Below are positions 8,067 through 14,979 of a DNA stretch of 19,427 nucleotides, piece by piece. This DNA comes from DASWHK01 sp036398215. Its GTDB lineage: Bacteria > Acidobacteriota > UBA890. Under the pieces are notes generated by a model. The model did no database searches and was not told where the DNA came from. It worked only from the letters and a program-made list of their open reading frames with translations. The stretch lies in NCBI GenBank assembly GCA_036398215.1, contig DASWHK010000042.1:1-19427 (forward strand), written 5' to 3'. Position numbers and translations under genes: made by a program. Numbering within the stretch: position 1 is the first letter of the stretch; each line of letters opens with the position of its first letter.

Positions 8067-9839
8067 ATGCCGACCAAGTACATCTTCGTCACCGGAGGAG
8101 TCGTCTCGTCGCTGGGCAAGGGCCTGGCCTCGGCCGCGATCGGGCGGCTGATGGAGGCCCACGGGTACACCGTCAACCTGCTGAAGCTCGACCCCTACAT
8201 CAACGTCGATCCCGGCACCATGAGCCCGTTCCAGCACGGCGAGGTGTTCGTCACCGATGACGGCGCCGAGACCGACCTCGACCTCGGCCACTACGAGCGC
8301 TTCACCAGCGTCCGGATGACGAGGGACAACAACTACACCAGTGGGCAGATCTACGAGTCGGTGATCCAGAAGGAGCGCCAGGGCGTGTACTTGGGCAAGA
8401 CCGTCCAGGTGATCCCCCACATCACCAACGAGATCAAGGAATGCATCACCCGGCTGGCCGGCACCGCCGACGTCGTGATCACCGAGATCGGCGGCACCGT
8501 CGGCGACATCGAGAGCCTGCCGTTCCTCGAGGCCATCCGCCAGCTCCGCCAGGATGTCGGCCGCGACAACGGCATGTTCATCCACCTGACGCTGGTCCCC
8601 TACATCGCCGCGGCCAAGGAGCTGAAGACCAAGCCGACCCAGCACAGCGTCAAGGAGCTGCGCTCCATCGGTATCCAGCCGGACGTGCTGCTGTGCCGCA
8701 CCGACCGCTTCCTGCCCGATGACATCAAGCGCAAGATCGCCCTGTTCACCAACGTCGATCCGGGGGCGGTCATCACCGCGGTCGACGTCGATTGCATCTA
8801 CGACGTGCCGCTGGTCTTCCACGAGGAGGGGCTCGACAAGATCATCTGCGAGGAGCTGGCGCTGAAGTGCGGCGTCCCCGACCTGAAGAGCTGGCTGCGG
8901 GTGGTGCGCACCTTCAAGGCGCCGCGCGATCGGGTGCGGATCGCGGTGGTCGGCAAGTACGTCGAGTTCGAGGAGTCCTACAAGAGCCTCACCGAGGCGC
9001 TGGTGCACGGCGGCCTCGCCAACGAGCTCGGCGTCGACATCGACTGGGTGGAGGGCGAGCGCTTCGAGGAGGGCGAGGACCCCGCCGAGGTGTTCGCCGG
9101 CGCCGGCGGCATCCTGGTGCCGGGCGGCTTCGGCGAGCGGGGCGTGCGCGGCATGATGGCGGCGATCCGCTACGCTCGCGAGGAAGGCGTCCCCTACTTC
9201 GGGATCTGTCTGGGCTTCCAGACCGCCGCCATGGAGTTCGCCCAGGACGTCGCCGGGCTCGGCGACGCCGCCGACAGCAGCGAGTTCGACTTCAAGGACG
9301 CCGCCGCCGACAAGGTCATCTACAAGCTCCGCGATCTGCTCGGGGTCGAGGAGCTCGGCGGCACCATGCGGCTGGGGGCCTACGAGTGCGTGCTGGCGCC
9401 CGGCTCGCGGGCCGCCGAGGCCTACGGCGCCGAGAGGGTCTCCGAGCGCCACCGCCATCGTTACGAGTTCAACCGCGGCTTCGAGTCGGCGCTGACCGAC
9501 GCCGGACTGGTGCTCAGCGGCAAGACCGAGGACGGCAAGTTCGTCGAGATCCTCGAGCTGCCCGAGCACCCCTGGTTTGTCGCCTGCCAGTTCCACCCCG
9601 AGTTCCTGTCGCGGCCGCTGCAGCCCCATCCGCTGTTCGCCGCCTTCGTGCGGGCCTCCTACCGGCAGGCCCGCGGCGAGGCCGGCCATGCCGACGGGGA
9701 GCGCGAAGAGGTGACCGCCGCCGGCGGCCATGGGGAGGCGCGGGAAGAGGTGACCGCCGACGCCGGCGGCCATGCGGACGGGCGCGAAGAGGTGACCGCC
9801 GACGCCGCCGGCGACGTTGCCGCGCGCGTGACGGAGTGA
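8067..9839 (+). CDS. pyrG: CTP synthase with a repeat-bearing C-terminal tail
   Basis: 590 residues against the usual ~535-550. It aminates UTP to CTP using ATP and glutamine. The N-terminal synthase domain starts KYIFVTGGVVSSLGKGLASA and carries KLDPYINVDPGTMSPFQHGE and the family H-Y-E-R-F motif. The class I glutamine amidotransferase domain shows GGFGERG, GICLGFQTA (catalytic Cys; the usual Met after Gly is Phe) and CQFHPEF. The enzyme proper ends near residue 535. The extra tail (about 540-581) is three copies of a 14-residue unit containing REEVTA, then a short end. The gene lies between kdsB and kdsA, a common pairing because Kdo activation consumes CTP. kdsA follows after 10 nt. Confidence 0.96.
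   Translation: MPTKYIFVTGGVVSSLGKGLASAAIGRLMEAHGYTVNLLKLDPYINVDPGTMSPFQHGEVFVTDDGAETDLDLGHYERFTSVRMTRDNNYTSGQIYESVIQKERQGVYLGKTVQVIPHITNEIKECITRLAGTADVVITEIGGTVGDIESLPFLEAIRQLRQDVGRDNGMFIHLTLVPYIAAAKELKTKPTQHSVKELRSIGIQPDVLLCRTDRFLPDDIKRKIALFTNVDPGAVITAVDVDCIYDVPLVFHEEGLDKIICEELALKCGVPDLKSWLRVVRTFKAPRDRVRIAVVGKYVEFEESYKSLTEALVHGGLANELGVDIDWVEGERFEEGEDPAEVFAGAGGILVPGGFGERGVRGMMAAIRYAREEGVPYFGICLGFQTAAMEFAQDVAGLGDAADSSEFDFKDAAADKVIYKLRDLLGVEELGGTMRLGAYECVLAPGSRAAEAYGAERVSERHRHRYEFNRGFESALTDAGLVLSGKTEDGKFVEILELPEHPWFVACQFHPEFLSRPLQPHPLFAAFVRASYRQARGEAGHADGEREEVTAAGGHGEAREEVTADAGGHADGREEVTADAAGDVAARVTE
9684..9809 (+). repeat. 42-nt tandem repeat (x3) inside the 3' end of pyrG
   Basis: Three 42-nt units encode GHADGEREEVTAAG, GHGEAREEVTADAG and GHADGREEVTADAA (PyrG residues 540-581), in frame and imperfect, so not a recent single event. 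In the +1 frame each unit holds a tiny ATG-to-TGA ORF (9688-9714, 9730-9753, 9772-9795), each ending KR*. The spacing from GTGAC to CGGCGGCCATG in the units weakly resembles the kdsA start region (GTGAC ... CGGCGGCGATG). Confidence 0.85.
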
Positions 9840-9849
9840 AGCGGCGGCG

Positions 9850-10704
9850 ATGAAACGAACCGTGAAGGTCGGCGACGGCGTCGAGCTGGGCGGCGCAACG
9901 CCGGGCCTGATCGCCGGCCCCTGCGTGATCGAGAGCCGCGAGCACTGCCTGCTGATGGCGCGGGAGGCAGCCGCGGTGGCCCGCGCCGCCGGCGTGCCGT
10001 TCGTGTTCAAGGCCTCGTTCGACAAGGCCAACCGCACCTCGATCTCGTCGTACCGCGGGCCGGGCCTGGAGCTCGGCCTCGAGATCCTTGCCGAGGTCCG
10101 CGAGGCGGTCGGGGTGCCGGTGCTCACCGACGTCCACGGCGTCGACCAGGTCGCCGCCGTCGCCGCGGTCGTCGACGTGATCCAGATCCCGGCGTTCCTC
10201 TGCCGGCAGACCGACCTGCTGGTGGCGGCGGCCGAGAGCGGCCGGCCGGTCAACGTCAAGAAGGGCCAGTTCCTCGCCCCGCGGGACATGCGCCACGTGG
10301 TCGGCAAGCTGGAGGCCGCCGGGGCCACCGGCATCCTCCTCACCGAGCGCGGCACCTGCTTCGGCTACAATGATCTGGTCGTCGATTTCAAGGGCCTCAG
10401 CCGGCTCGCGGACCTCGGTTATCCGGTGGTCTTCGACGTCACCCACAGCCTGCAGCTTCCCGGGGCGGGGGATGGCGAGACGGCGGGCGAGCGTCGCTTC
10501 GCCGAGCCGCTGGCGCGGGCCGCGGCGGCGGTCGGCGCCGACGTGTTTTTCGTCGAGGTCCACGACGACCCGCAAAACGCCCGCAGCGACAGCGCCACGC
10601 AGTTGCCGCTGGGGCGGCTGCGGGGGCTGGTCGAGCAGGTCGTTGCCGTGCGGGCCGCCGTGCTGGCGGCGTCGCCGACGGTGAGCCAGGGAGCCGAGAC
10701 ATGA
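9850..10704 (+). CDS. kdsA: 3-deoxy-8-phosphooctulonate synthase (Kdo-8-P synthase), metal-dependent type
   Basis: 284 residues, normal length. It condenses phosphoenolpyruvate with arabinose-5-phosphate to Kdo-8-phosphate. Visible motifs: LIAGPCVIES (21-29), FKASFDKANRTS, NVKKGQFLAP, TERGTCFGYNDLVVD, FDVTHSLQLPG and VEVHDDP with NARSDSATQLPL. C25 in IAGPC, where E. coli KdsA has Asn (IAGPN), places it in the metal-dependent class known from Aquifex; the other expected ligands (His of THS, Glu of VEVH and an Asp of the C-terminal SDSA region) are present. It starts 10 nt after pyrG, and its stop overlaps the ATG of a 17-codon mini-ORF (ATGA, 10701-10704). The following gene, kdsD, makes its substrate. 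Confidence 0.95.
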   Translation: MKRTVKVGDGVELGGATPGLIAGPCVIESREHCLLMAREAAAVARAAGVPFVFKASFDKANRTSISSYRGPGLELGLEILAEVREAVGVPVLTDVHGVDQVAAVAAVVDVIQIPAFLCRQTDLLVAAAESGRPVNVKKGQFLAPRDMRHVVGKLEAAGATGILLTERGTCFGYNDLVVDFKGLSRLADLGYPVVFDVTHSLQLPGAGDGETAGERRFAEPLARAAAAVGADVFFVEVHDDPQNARSDSATQLPLGRLRGLVEQVVAVRAAVLAASPTVSQGAET

Positions 10705-10857
10705 GGGCCGAAAGCGGCGGTGGGCGGGTCGTGCCGGCGCGGAGCCGGCGGTGAGGCCAAGGAGCCGAGATGAGCGCAGAAAACGGCGGCACGAGGCAGG
10801 TCGAGCCGAAGCCGAGCCCGTGGTGAGCAACGGGGCCGAGACATGAGCGCCGGAGCG
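10680..10857 (+). repeat. ~70-nt tandem repeat of the kdsA/kdsD junction, with two mini-ORFs
   Basis: The block GGTGAGnCAAGG-GAGCCGAGACATGAGCGCC occurs three times, with GGTGAG at 10680, 10750 and 10822 (spacings 70 and 72). The first copy is the end of kdsA and the last is the start of kdsD. The first two starts open mini-ORFs: 10701-10754 (MRAESGGGRVVPARSRR, ATGA overlap with the kdsA stop) and 10770-10826 (MSAENGGTRQVEPKPSPW, preceded by AAGGAG). The true KdsD begins MSAGAPEAE at 10843. The repeat of initiation signals is seen directly; translation of the mini-ORFs is not shown. Confidence 0.75.
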
Positions 10858-11871
10858 CCGGAAGCGGAACGCCAGGCGGCGATGAAGGTCGCGTCGGCGC
10901 GGCGCCGGCGGGCGCTGGAGCTGGCCCGCGAGGTGCTGCGCATCGAGGCACTGGCGCTGGCGCAGCTTGCCGACCGCTTCGAGCCCGAGGCGTTCGATCG
11001 GGCGCTGGACCTGCTGCTCGGCTGCTCGGGCCGGGTGGTGGTCTCGGGGATGGGCAAGTCGGGCATCATCGCCCGCAAGCTCGCCGGCACGCTGGCCTCG
11101 ACCGGGAGCCCGGCGCTGTTTCTGCACCCCGCGGAAGCCGGCCACGGCGACCTCGGCATGCTGGTCGAGGGCGACGTGCTGATCGCCATCAGCCAGAGCG
11201 GCAACACCAACGAGGTGGTCGCCATGCTGCCGACGATCAAGCGGCTCGGCGTGCCGCTGATCGCCATCGTCGGCGCCGAAGGCTCGACGTTGGCCCGCGA
11301 GGCCGACGTGGTGATCAACGCCGCCGTCGAGCAGGAGGCCTGCCCGCTGGGGCTGGTGCCCACCGCCAGCACCACCGCGGCGCTGGCGGTGGGCGACGCG
11401 CTCGCCATGTCGTTGCTCGAGGAGCGCGGCTTTTCCGCCGACGACCTCGCCGCCAACCACCCGCGCGGCAGCCTCGGGCGTCAGCTCCTGCGGGTCGCCC
11501 ACGTCATGCACACCGGCGCCGAGATGCCGCTGGTCGCCGAGGACGCGGTGATGGCGGAGGTTCTCGCCGAGATGAGCGCCAAAGGCCTGGGGATGACCAC
11601 GGTCACCGGCGCCGGCGGCCGCCTGGTGGGCGTGATCACCGACGGCGACCTCCGGCGGCTGCTCGAAGCCCGCGGCGAGGCGGCGCTCGGCAGCCGCGCC
11701 GGCGATTGGATGACGCCCGACCCGGTCTGCATCCGCGCCGACGCGCTGGCCACCGAGGCGCTGCGGCGGCTGGAGGAGAGCAAGATCACCTCGCTGCCGG
11801 TCGTCGACCACGAGCACCGGCCCGAGGGCGTCGTGCATCTCCATGACCTGTGGCGCACGGAGATGATCTGA
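10843..11871 (+). CDS. kdsD: Arabinose-5-phosphate isomerase
   Basis: 342 residues: a SIS domain (about 45-180) followed by two CBS domains (about 215-340), the KdsD/KpsF layout. It converts ribulose-5-phosphate to arabinose-5-phosphate, the sugar substrate of KdsA. Visible are SGMGKSGIIARKLAGTLAS, the active-site segment HPAEAGHGDLGM, SQSGNTNEV, and TASTTAALAVGDALA followed by HPRGSLG. The CBS pair starts near VAHVMHTGAEMPLV and includes GVITDGDLRR. The first ~15 residues (MSAGAPEAERQAAMK) are poorly conserved and derive from the junction repeat, so an internal Met14 start is possible. The stop overlaps the next ATG as TGATG, opening a 35-codon mini-ORF before kdsC. Confidence 0.94.
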   Translation: MSAGAPEAERQAAMKVASARRRRALELAREVLRIEALALAQLADRFEPEAFDRALDLLLGCSGRVVVSGMGKSGIIARKLAGTLASTGSPALFLHPAEAGHGDLGMLVEGDVLIAISQSGNTNEVVAMLPTIKRLGVPLIAIVGAEGSTLAREADVVINAAVEQEACPLGLVPTASTTAALAVGDALAMSLLEERGFSADDLAANHPRGSLGRQLLRVAHVMHTGAEMPLVAEDAVMAEVLAEMSAKGLGMTTVTGAGGRLVGVITDGDLRRLLEARGEAALGSRAGDWMTPDPVCIRADALATEALRRLEESKITSLPVVDHEHRPEGVVHLHDLWRTEMI

Positions 11872-11994
11872 TGCTCGGCCGGGCAGAGATGATCCGCGCG
11901 GAGACTCTGCTGGCGAGACTGCGCCGACCTTTGACGGACCCCGATGGCGTGATGGCTCGCCGGACGGAGATGATCTGATGGCTAGGCTGCGCCG
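11857..11994 (+). repeat. Duplicated kdsD/kdsC junction with a 35-codon bridging ORF
   Basis: ACGGAGATGATCTGATG occurs exactly twice, at 11857-11873 (end of kdsD) and 11964-11980 (start of kdsC), 107 nt apart; a partial AGAGATGATC lies at 11885-11894. TGGCGAGACTGCGCCG (11911-11926) matches the kdsC start TGGCTAGGCTGCGCCG (11979-11994) at 14 of 16 positions. Between the genes an ORF at 11871-11978 (begins MLGRAEMIRAETLLARLRR) fills the gap, joined to kdsD and kdsC by TGATG overlaps at both ends. It ends RTEMI, like KdsD itself. Confidence 0.75.
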
Positions 11995-12562
11995 TGCCGC
12001 CTACGAGGAGCGCCTGCGGCGCGTCCGCCTGCTGGTCATGGACGTCGACGGCGTGCTCACCGGCGGCGGCATCTTCTACTGCGAGGACGACCTCGAGGGC
12101 AAGACCTTCCACGTCCGCGACGGCTCGGCGATGTTCATCGCCCGGCTCATCGAGCTGCGCACCGCGGTGATCACGGCGCGCAGCTCGAAGGTCGTCGAGC
12201 GCCGCTTCACCGAGCTGCCCGTCGACTACCTGCGGCAGGGGGAGAAGGACAAGGTCGCTGCCTGCCGGGCGATCCAGGAGGCCGGCGGCTTCGCCGACGA
12301 GGAGGTCGCCTACGTCGGCGACGACCTCATCGACCTGCCGCTCCTCGAGCACGTCGGGGTCGGGATCGCCGTCGCCGACGCCCACCCCAAGGTGCTCGAG
12401 CGCGCCGACTGGGTGACCGAGAGGAGTGGGGGCGCGGGGGCGGCGCGCGAGGTCGTCGACGACATCGTCACCGCCCGCGGCCTCTGGGAAGAGGTGCTGG
12501 ACGACTACCGGCGCCGGCAGGGCGCGCCGGCGGCAACCGCCGCGAGGGGCGAGCTACGATGA
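11978..12562 (+). CDS. kdsC: Kdo-8-phosphate phosphatase (HAD family)
   Basis: 194 residues. It removes phosphate from Kdo-8-P to give Kdo. It is a capless HAD phosphatase of the KdsC type: VMDVDGVLTGGGIFY (nucleophile Asp and acid/base Asp near 22-24), VITARSS (motif II; the usual Gly is Ala), QGEKDK (motif III Lys) and YVGDDLIDLPLL (motif IV). Length is slightly above the usual ~185 because of a C-terminal A/R-rich tail. The ATG overlaps the preceding mini-ORF stop (TGATG), and its own stop overlaps the next mini-ORF (ATGA at 12559-12562), so translation is probably coupled on both sides. Confidence 0.93.
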   Translation: MARLRRAAYEERLRRVRLLVMDVDGVLTGGGIFYCEDDLEGKTFHVRDGSAMFIARLIELRTAVITARSSKVVERRFTELPVDYLRQGEKDKVAACRAIQEAGGFADEEVAYVGDDLIDLPLLEHVGVGIAVADAHPKVLERADWVTERSGGAGAAREVVDDIVTARGLWEEVLDDYRRRQGAPAATAARGELR

Positions 12563-12681
12563 ATGCGCTGATTCGGAGCGAGGCCCGATGAACGCGATTG
12601 CGCCGCATACGACGAAGACTTTGGTCTGCCGCGAGGTCCGAATGAACGCGATGTTCCGGAGCGGAATCCGATGAACGCGAT
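12559..12681 (+). repeat. Four start-codon repeats and two chained mini-ORFs between kdsC and lapA
   Basis: The motif ATGAAyGCG(A/C)T occurs at 12559, 12588, 12642 and 12671; the last is the lapA start. Copies 1 and 3 continue TTCGGAGCG or TTCCGGAGCG, then CCG, a 29-nt unit in which GGAG sits 9 nt before the next ATG (12658-12661 before 12671). Mini-ORF 1 is 12559-12591 (MNALIRSEAR). Mini-ORF 2 is 12588-12674, 28 codons starting MNAIAPHTTK with an internal MNAMFRSGIR. LapA itself starts MNAIFKM. The three junctions kdsC/mini1, mini1/mini2 and mini2/lapA are all ATGA overlaps. Confidence 0.8.
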
Positions 12682-13012
12682 CTTCAAGATGCTCATGTAC
12701 CTGGCGCTGGTGATCGTCGTGGTGGTGATCGCCTACGCGAACGGCGACCAGGAGGTCGACGTCACCTACCTCCCCGGCTACAGCCTCCAGGACGTCCCCG
12801 TCTTTCTCGTCATCCTCGGCGCCGTGTTCGCCGGCGTGCTGATCGCCGGCGTGATCTCGGTGTTCGAGCACTTCAAGCACGGGATGCGGGAGCGGGAGCT
12901 GCAGCGACGCATCCAGGCGCTCGAGTCCGAGGTCCGCGAGCTCCGCAACCTGCCGATCTCCGGCGGCTATATTGACGCCGACGAGGACGAAGGCGGCTGG
13001 GTCGAGGAGTAG
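12671..13012 (+). CDS. lapA: LapA-type inner-membrane protein (DUF1049)
   Basis: 113 residues. Two membrane segments (about 5-23 and 43-63), with YANGDQEVDVTYLPGYSLQDVPVFLVILGAVFAG between and around them, match the LapA/DUF1049 pattern; a coiled coil follows (about 70-95, RERELQRRIQALESEVREL), then an acidic tail. In E. coli LapA and LapB form a unit that links LPS assembly with FtsH-controlled LpxC levels; the same role is inferred here from the neighbouring lapB (3 nt downstream) and the Kdo genes upstream. The first residues MNAIFKM are the template of the upstream start repeats, so the start is well supported by GGAG at 9 nt and by the ATGA overlap. Confidence 0.85.
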   Translation: MNAIFKMLMYLALVIVVVVIAYANGDQEVDVTYLPGYSLQDVPVFLVILGAVFAGVLIAGVISVFEHFKHGMRERELQRRIQALESEVRELRNLPISGGYIDADEDEGGWVEE

Positions 13013-13015
13013 CGG

Positions 13016-14182
13016 ATGCAGGGATGGTCGCTAACGCTCGGGGCGGCCGTCGCCCTGCTGGCGCTGGGGGTGCTGCTCGGCAGGGCCTGGGCTCTTTGGC
13101 GCCTGCGCCGCCGCGAGGGACCCCAGTACGGCGACCAGCCCCACTACCTGCTCGGCCTCAACTACCTGATCTCCAACCAGCCCGACCTGGCGCTCGTCGA
13201 GCTGACCAAAGCGGTGCGCGGCGAGACCGACGCCATCGAGGCCTACCTGGCGCTCGGCAACCTCTTCCGCGAGAAAGGCCAGGTGGAGCGCGCCATCGAC
13301 ATCCACAAGAGCGTGCTGCACCGTCCCGGGCTGGAGGAGCTGGGGCGCTCGCAGGCGCTATTCTCGCTCGCCCTCGACTTCAAGAAGGCGGGGCTCGTCG
13401 ATCGCTCGGAGCGCACCCTGCGCGAGGTCCTCAAGCGCGACCCGGAGAACCTCAGCGGCTGGCTCTGCCTGCGCCGCGTGTACGAGGAGATGGGGCGTTG
13501 GGACAAGGCGGCCGAGACCCAGGCGCGCATCGACAAGCTCGCCGGCGCCGGCGACGAGCGGCTGCTGGCCTCGCTGTGGACCGAGCGCGGCCGGGCGGCG
13601 ACCAAGGAGGGCAACGCCCAGGAAGCGGTGAGCTGCTACGAGAAGGCCCTGCAGCTCGACCCCGGCTACGCGCCGGCCCACCTCGGCGCCGGCGACTGTC
13701 TGTCGGCCACCGACGGCGGCGCCGCGATGCAACACTGGGAGATGGCGCTCGACGACGGCGCCGCCTGGGCGATCGAGGCGCTCCACCGTATCGGCGCGGT
13801 GGCCTCCGAGAGCGGCCGCTGGGAGGCGCTGGAGAGCGCCTGCGACAAGGTGCTGGAGCGGCAGCCGCACTCCTGGCGGGTGCAACTGATCATGGCCCGC
13901 ATGCACCAGCAGCGCGGCAACGACGACGAGGCGCGCCTGGCCCTGACCCGCGCCCTCACCGAGAAGCCCGGCTCGATCACCGTGCAGCGCGAGCTCTGGC
14001 AGCTTCTCGACGGCAAGGGGCTGGACGGCAGCGAGGTCGGCGCCCTCTTCGAGCGGGCCATCGCCGAGGCCCGGCTCGTCGATCCCTACATCTGTCTGAA
14101 GTGCGGCTTCAAGGCCACCGAGCCCTTCTCCCGCTGCCCCCACTGCCACGATTGGAACACCGTGGCCGACGAGCAGGGTTGA
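13016..14182 (+). CDS. lapB: LPS assembly protein LapB (YciM), TPR protein with zinc ribbon
   Basis: 388 residues, the usual length. It has an N-terminal membrane anchor (about 5-26), then GPQYGDQPHYLLGLNYLISNQPDLALVEL, the well-conserved first repeat of LapB. Tandem TPR helices run to about 350 (for example AIEAYLALGNLFREKGQVERAIDIH). A rubredoxin-like C-terminal metal site has C360-x2-C363 and C374-x2-C377 (CLKCGF...CPHCHDW). In E. coli it promotes FtsH degradation of LpxC and coordinates LPS synthesis at the inner membrane. It follows lapA by 3 nt, and its stop overlaps the next ATG (TGATG, 14180-14184). No sign of truncation. Confidence 0.94.
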   Translation: MQGWSLTLGAAVALLALGVLLGRAWALWRLRRREGPQYGDQPHYLLGLNYLISNQPDLALVELTKAVRGETDAIEAYLALGNLFREKGQVERAIDIHKSVLHRPGLEELGRSQALFSLALDFKKAGLVDRSERTLREVLKRDPENLSGWLCLRRVYEEMGRWDKAAETQARIDKLAGAGDERLLASLWTERGRAATKEGNAQEAVSCYEKALQLDPGYAPAHLGAGDCLSATDGGAAMQHWEMALDDGAAWAIEALHRIGAVASESGRWEALESACDKVLERQPHSWRVQLIMARMHQQRGNDDEARLALTRALTEKPGSITVQRELWQLLDGKGLDGSEVGALFERAIAEARLVDPYICLKCGFKATEPFSRCPHCHDWNTVADEQG

Positions 14183-14580
14183 TGACCGCCCTCTTCGAGG
14201 TGCGCGTCGAGAGCAGCTTCGAGGCAGGGCACCGCCGCGGCCCCGACGGCGAGCAAACGCCGCTGCACCATCATGTCTGGCAGGTGGCGGCCCGCGCCCG
14301 CTCCCACGGCCTCGATCACATCGGCATCGTGATCGACTTCCGCATCCTGCGGGCGGCGCTCGACGAGGTGCTCGAAACCCTCGACCAGCGGGTGCTCGAG
14401 GACCTCGACGCCTTCGCCGACACCGCCCCGACCCCGCCCGCCATCGCCGCCTGGATCTTCGATCAGCTCGGCAAGCAGCTCGCCGCCGCCGGCGACGCAG
14501 GCGAAGAGGCCGCCCCCTGGCTCGAGGCCGTCGAGGTCGAGGCCGACCCCGGCACCCGCTTCGAGACCCGGCGCGACTGA
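14182..14580 (+). CDS. 6-pyruvoyl-tetrahydropterin synthase/QueD-like protein lacking the catalytic Cys
   Basis: 132 residues. The T-fold family pattern is visible: SFEAGH with H17, then LHHHVWQVAARA where H29 and H31 would complete the zinc site (canonical HGH), GIVIDFRIL, LDQRVLEDL, and VEVEADPG with the C-terminal Glu. The catalytic cysteine that normally lies a few residues before HGH is absent (GPDGEQTPLHHH), so queuosine- or pterin-type chemistry is unlikely to be standard. The ATG overlaps the lapB stop (TGATG), so it is probably co-translated with lapB. Why it sits in an LPS operon is unknown. It could be a non-canonical PTPS paralogue or a zinc-binding regulator. Confidence 0.72.
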   Translation: MTALFEVRVESSFEAGHRRGPDGEQTPLHHHVWQVAARARSHGLDHIGIVIDFRILRAALDEVLETLDQRVLEDLDAFADTAPTPPAIAAWIFDQLGKQLAAAGDAGEEAAPWLEAVEVEADPGTRFETRRD

Positions 14581-14642
14581 ACGCTCACCGCCGACCGGCG
14601 TCTGAGGCTCGAATCTCGTAGTGCGGCGGCGGGGGCTCAGTT

Positions 14643-14920
14643 GTGAGCACCTGTGCGACTGGCATAGGGATGATGATTCGCGCCAACGGCCGCGAGGGGC
14701 TTGAACCCGCCTACGCCGAGGTCCTGAACGCCCTGAGGGCGTCTTATGTCGTCGGCTACTACTTGCGGACCGCCGGCGCGCAGTCTGCCCGCGACGGGGA
14801 TGAGGGGCATGACGCGCAAGCTACCGGCGAAGAGGATCGGTGGCATGACATCGAAGTAACCGTGTCTCGGCCAGGCCTTCGAGTGCAGGCGCGGCCGGGC
14901 TATCTTGCTCGATCGCCGTT
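14643..14920 (+). pseudogene. C-terminal remnant of an acidobacterial-type VWFA-related protein
   Basis: A frame opening at GTG 14643 reads AYAEVLNALRASYVVGYYL and, later, WHDIEVTVSRPGLRVQARPG followed by YLA. This LR-x-SY-x-x-GYY ... I-V-V-x-RPG-x-x-V-x-ARPGY pattern is what I associate with the C-terminus of VWFA-related proteins common in Acidobacteria. No VWA domain, signal peptide or MIDAS motif lies upstream; the preceding bases are the end of the QueD-like gene. After about 14920 the frame runs on into sequence antisense to coaE and loses sense. I read it as a broken gene end left by a deletion. Confidence 0.5.
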
Positions 14921-14979
14921 TCCTCTGGAGATCGCGCTGCCCGTCGAATCGAGCGGCGGCGGAAGGACGCGGCGACGGA

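Noticed and set aside
8040..11844. Long minus-strand open frames opposite pyrG, kdsA and kdsD
   Set aside because: They lack domain motifs and have the His/Asp/Val/Leu-rich composition expected of the antisense of GC-rich genes; the plus-strand proteins are textbook family members.
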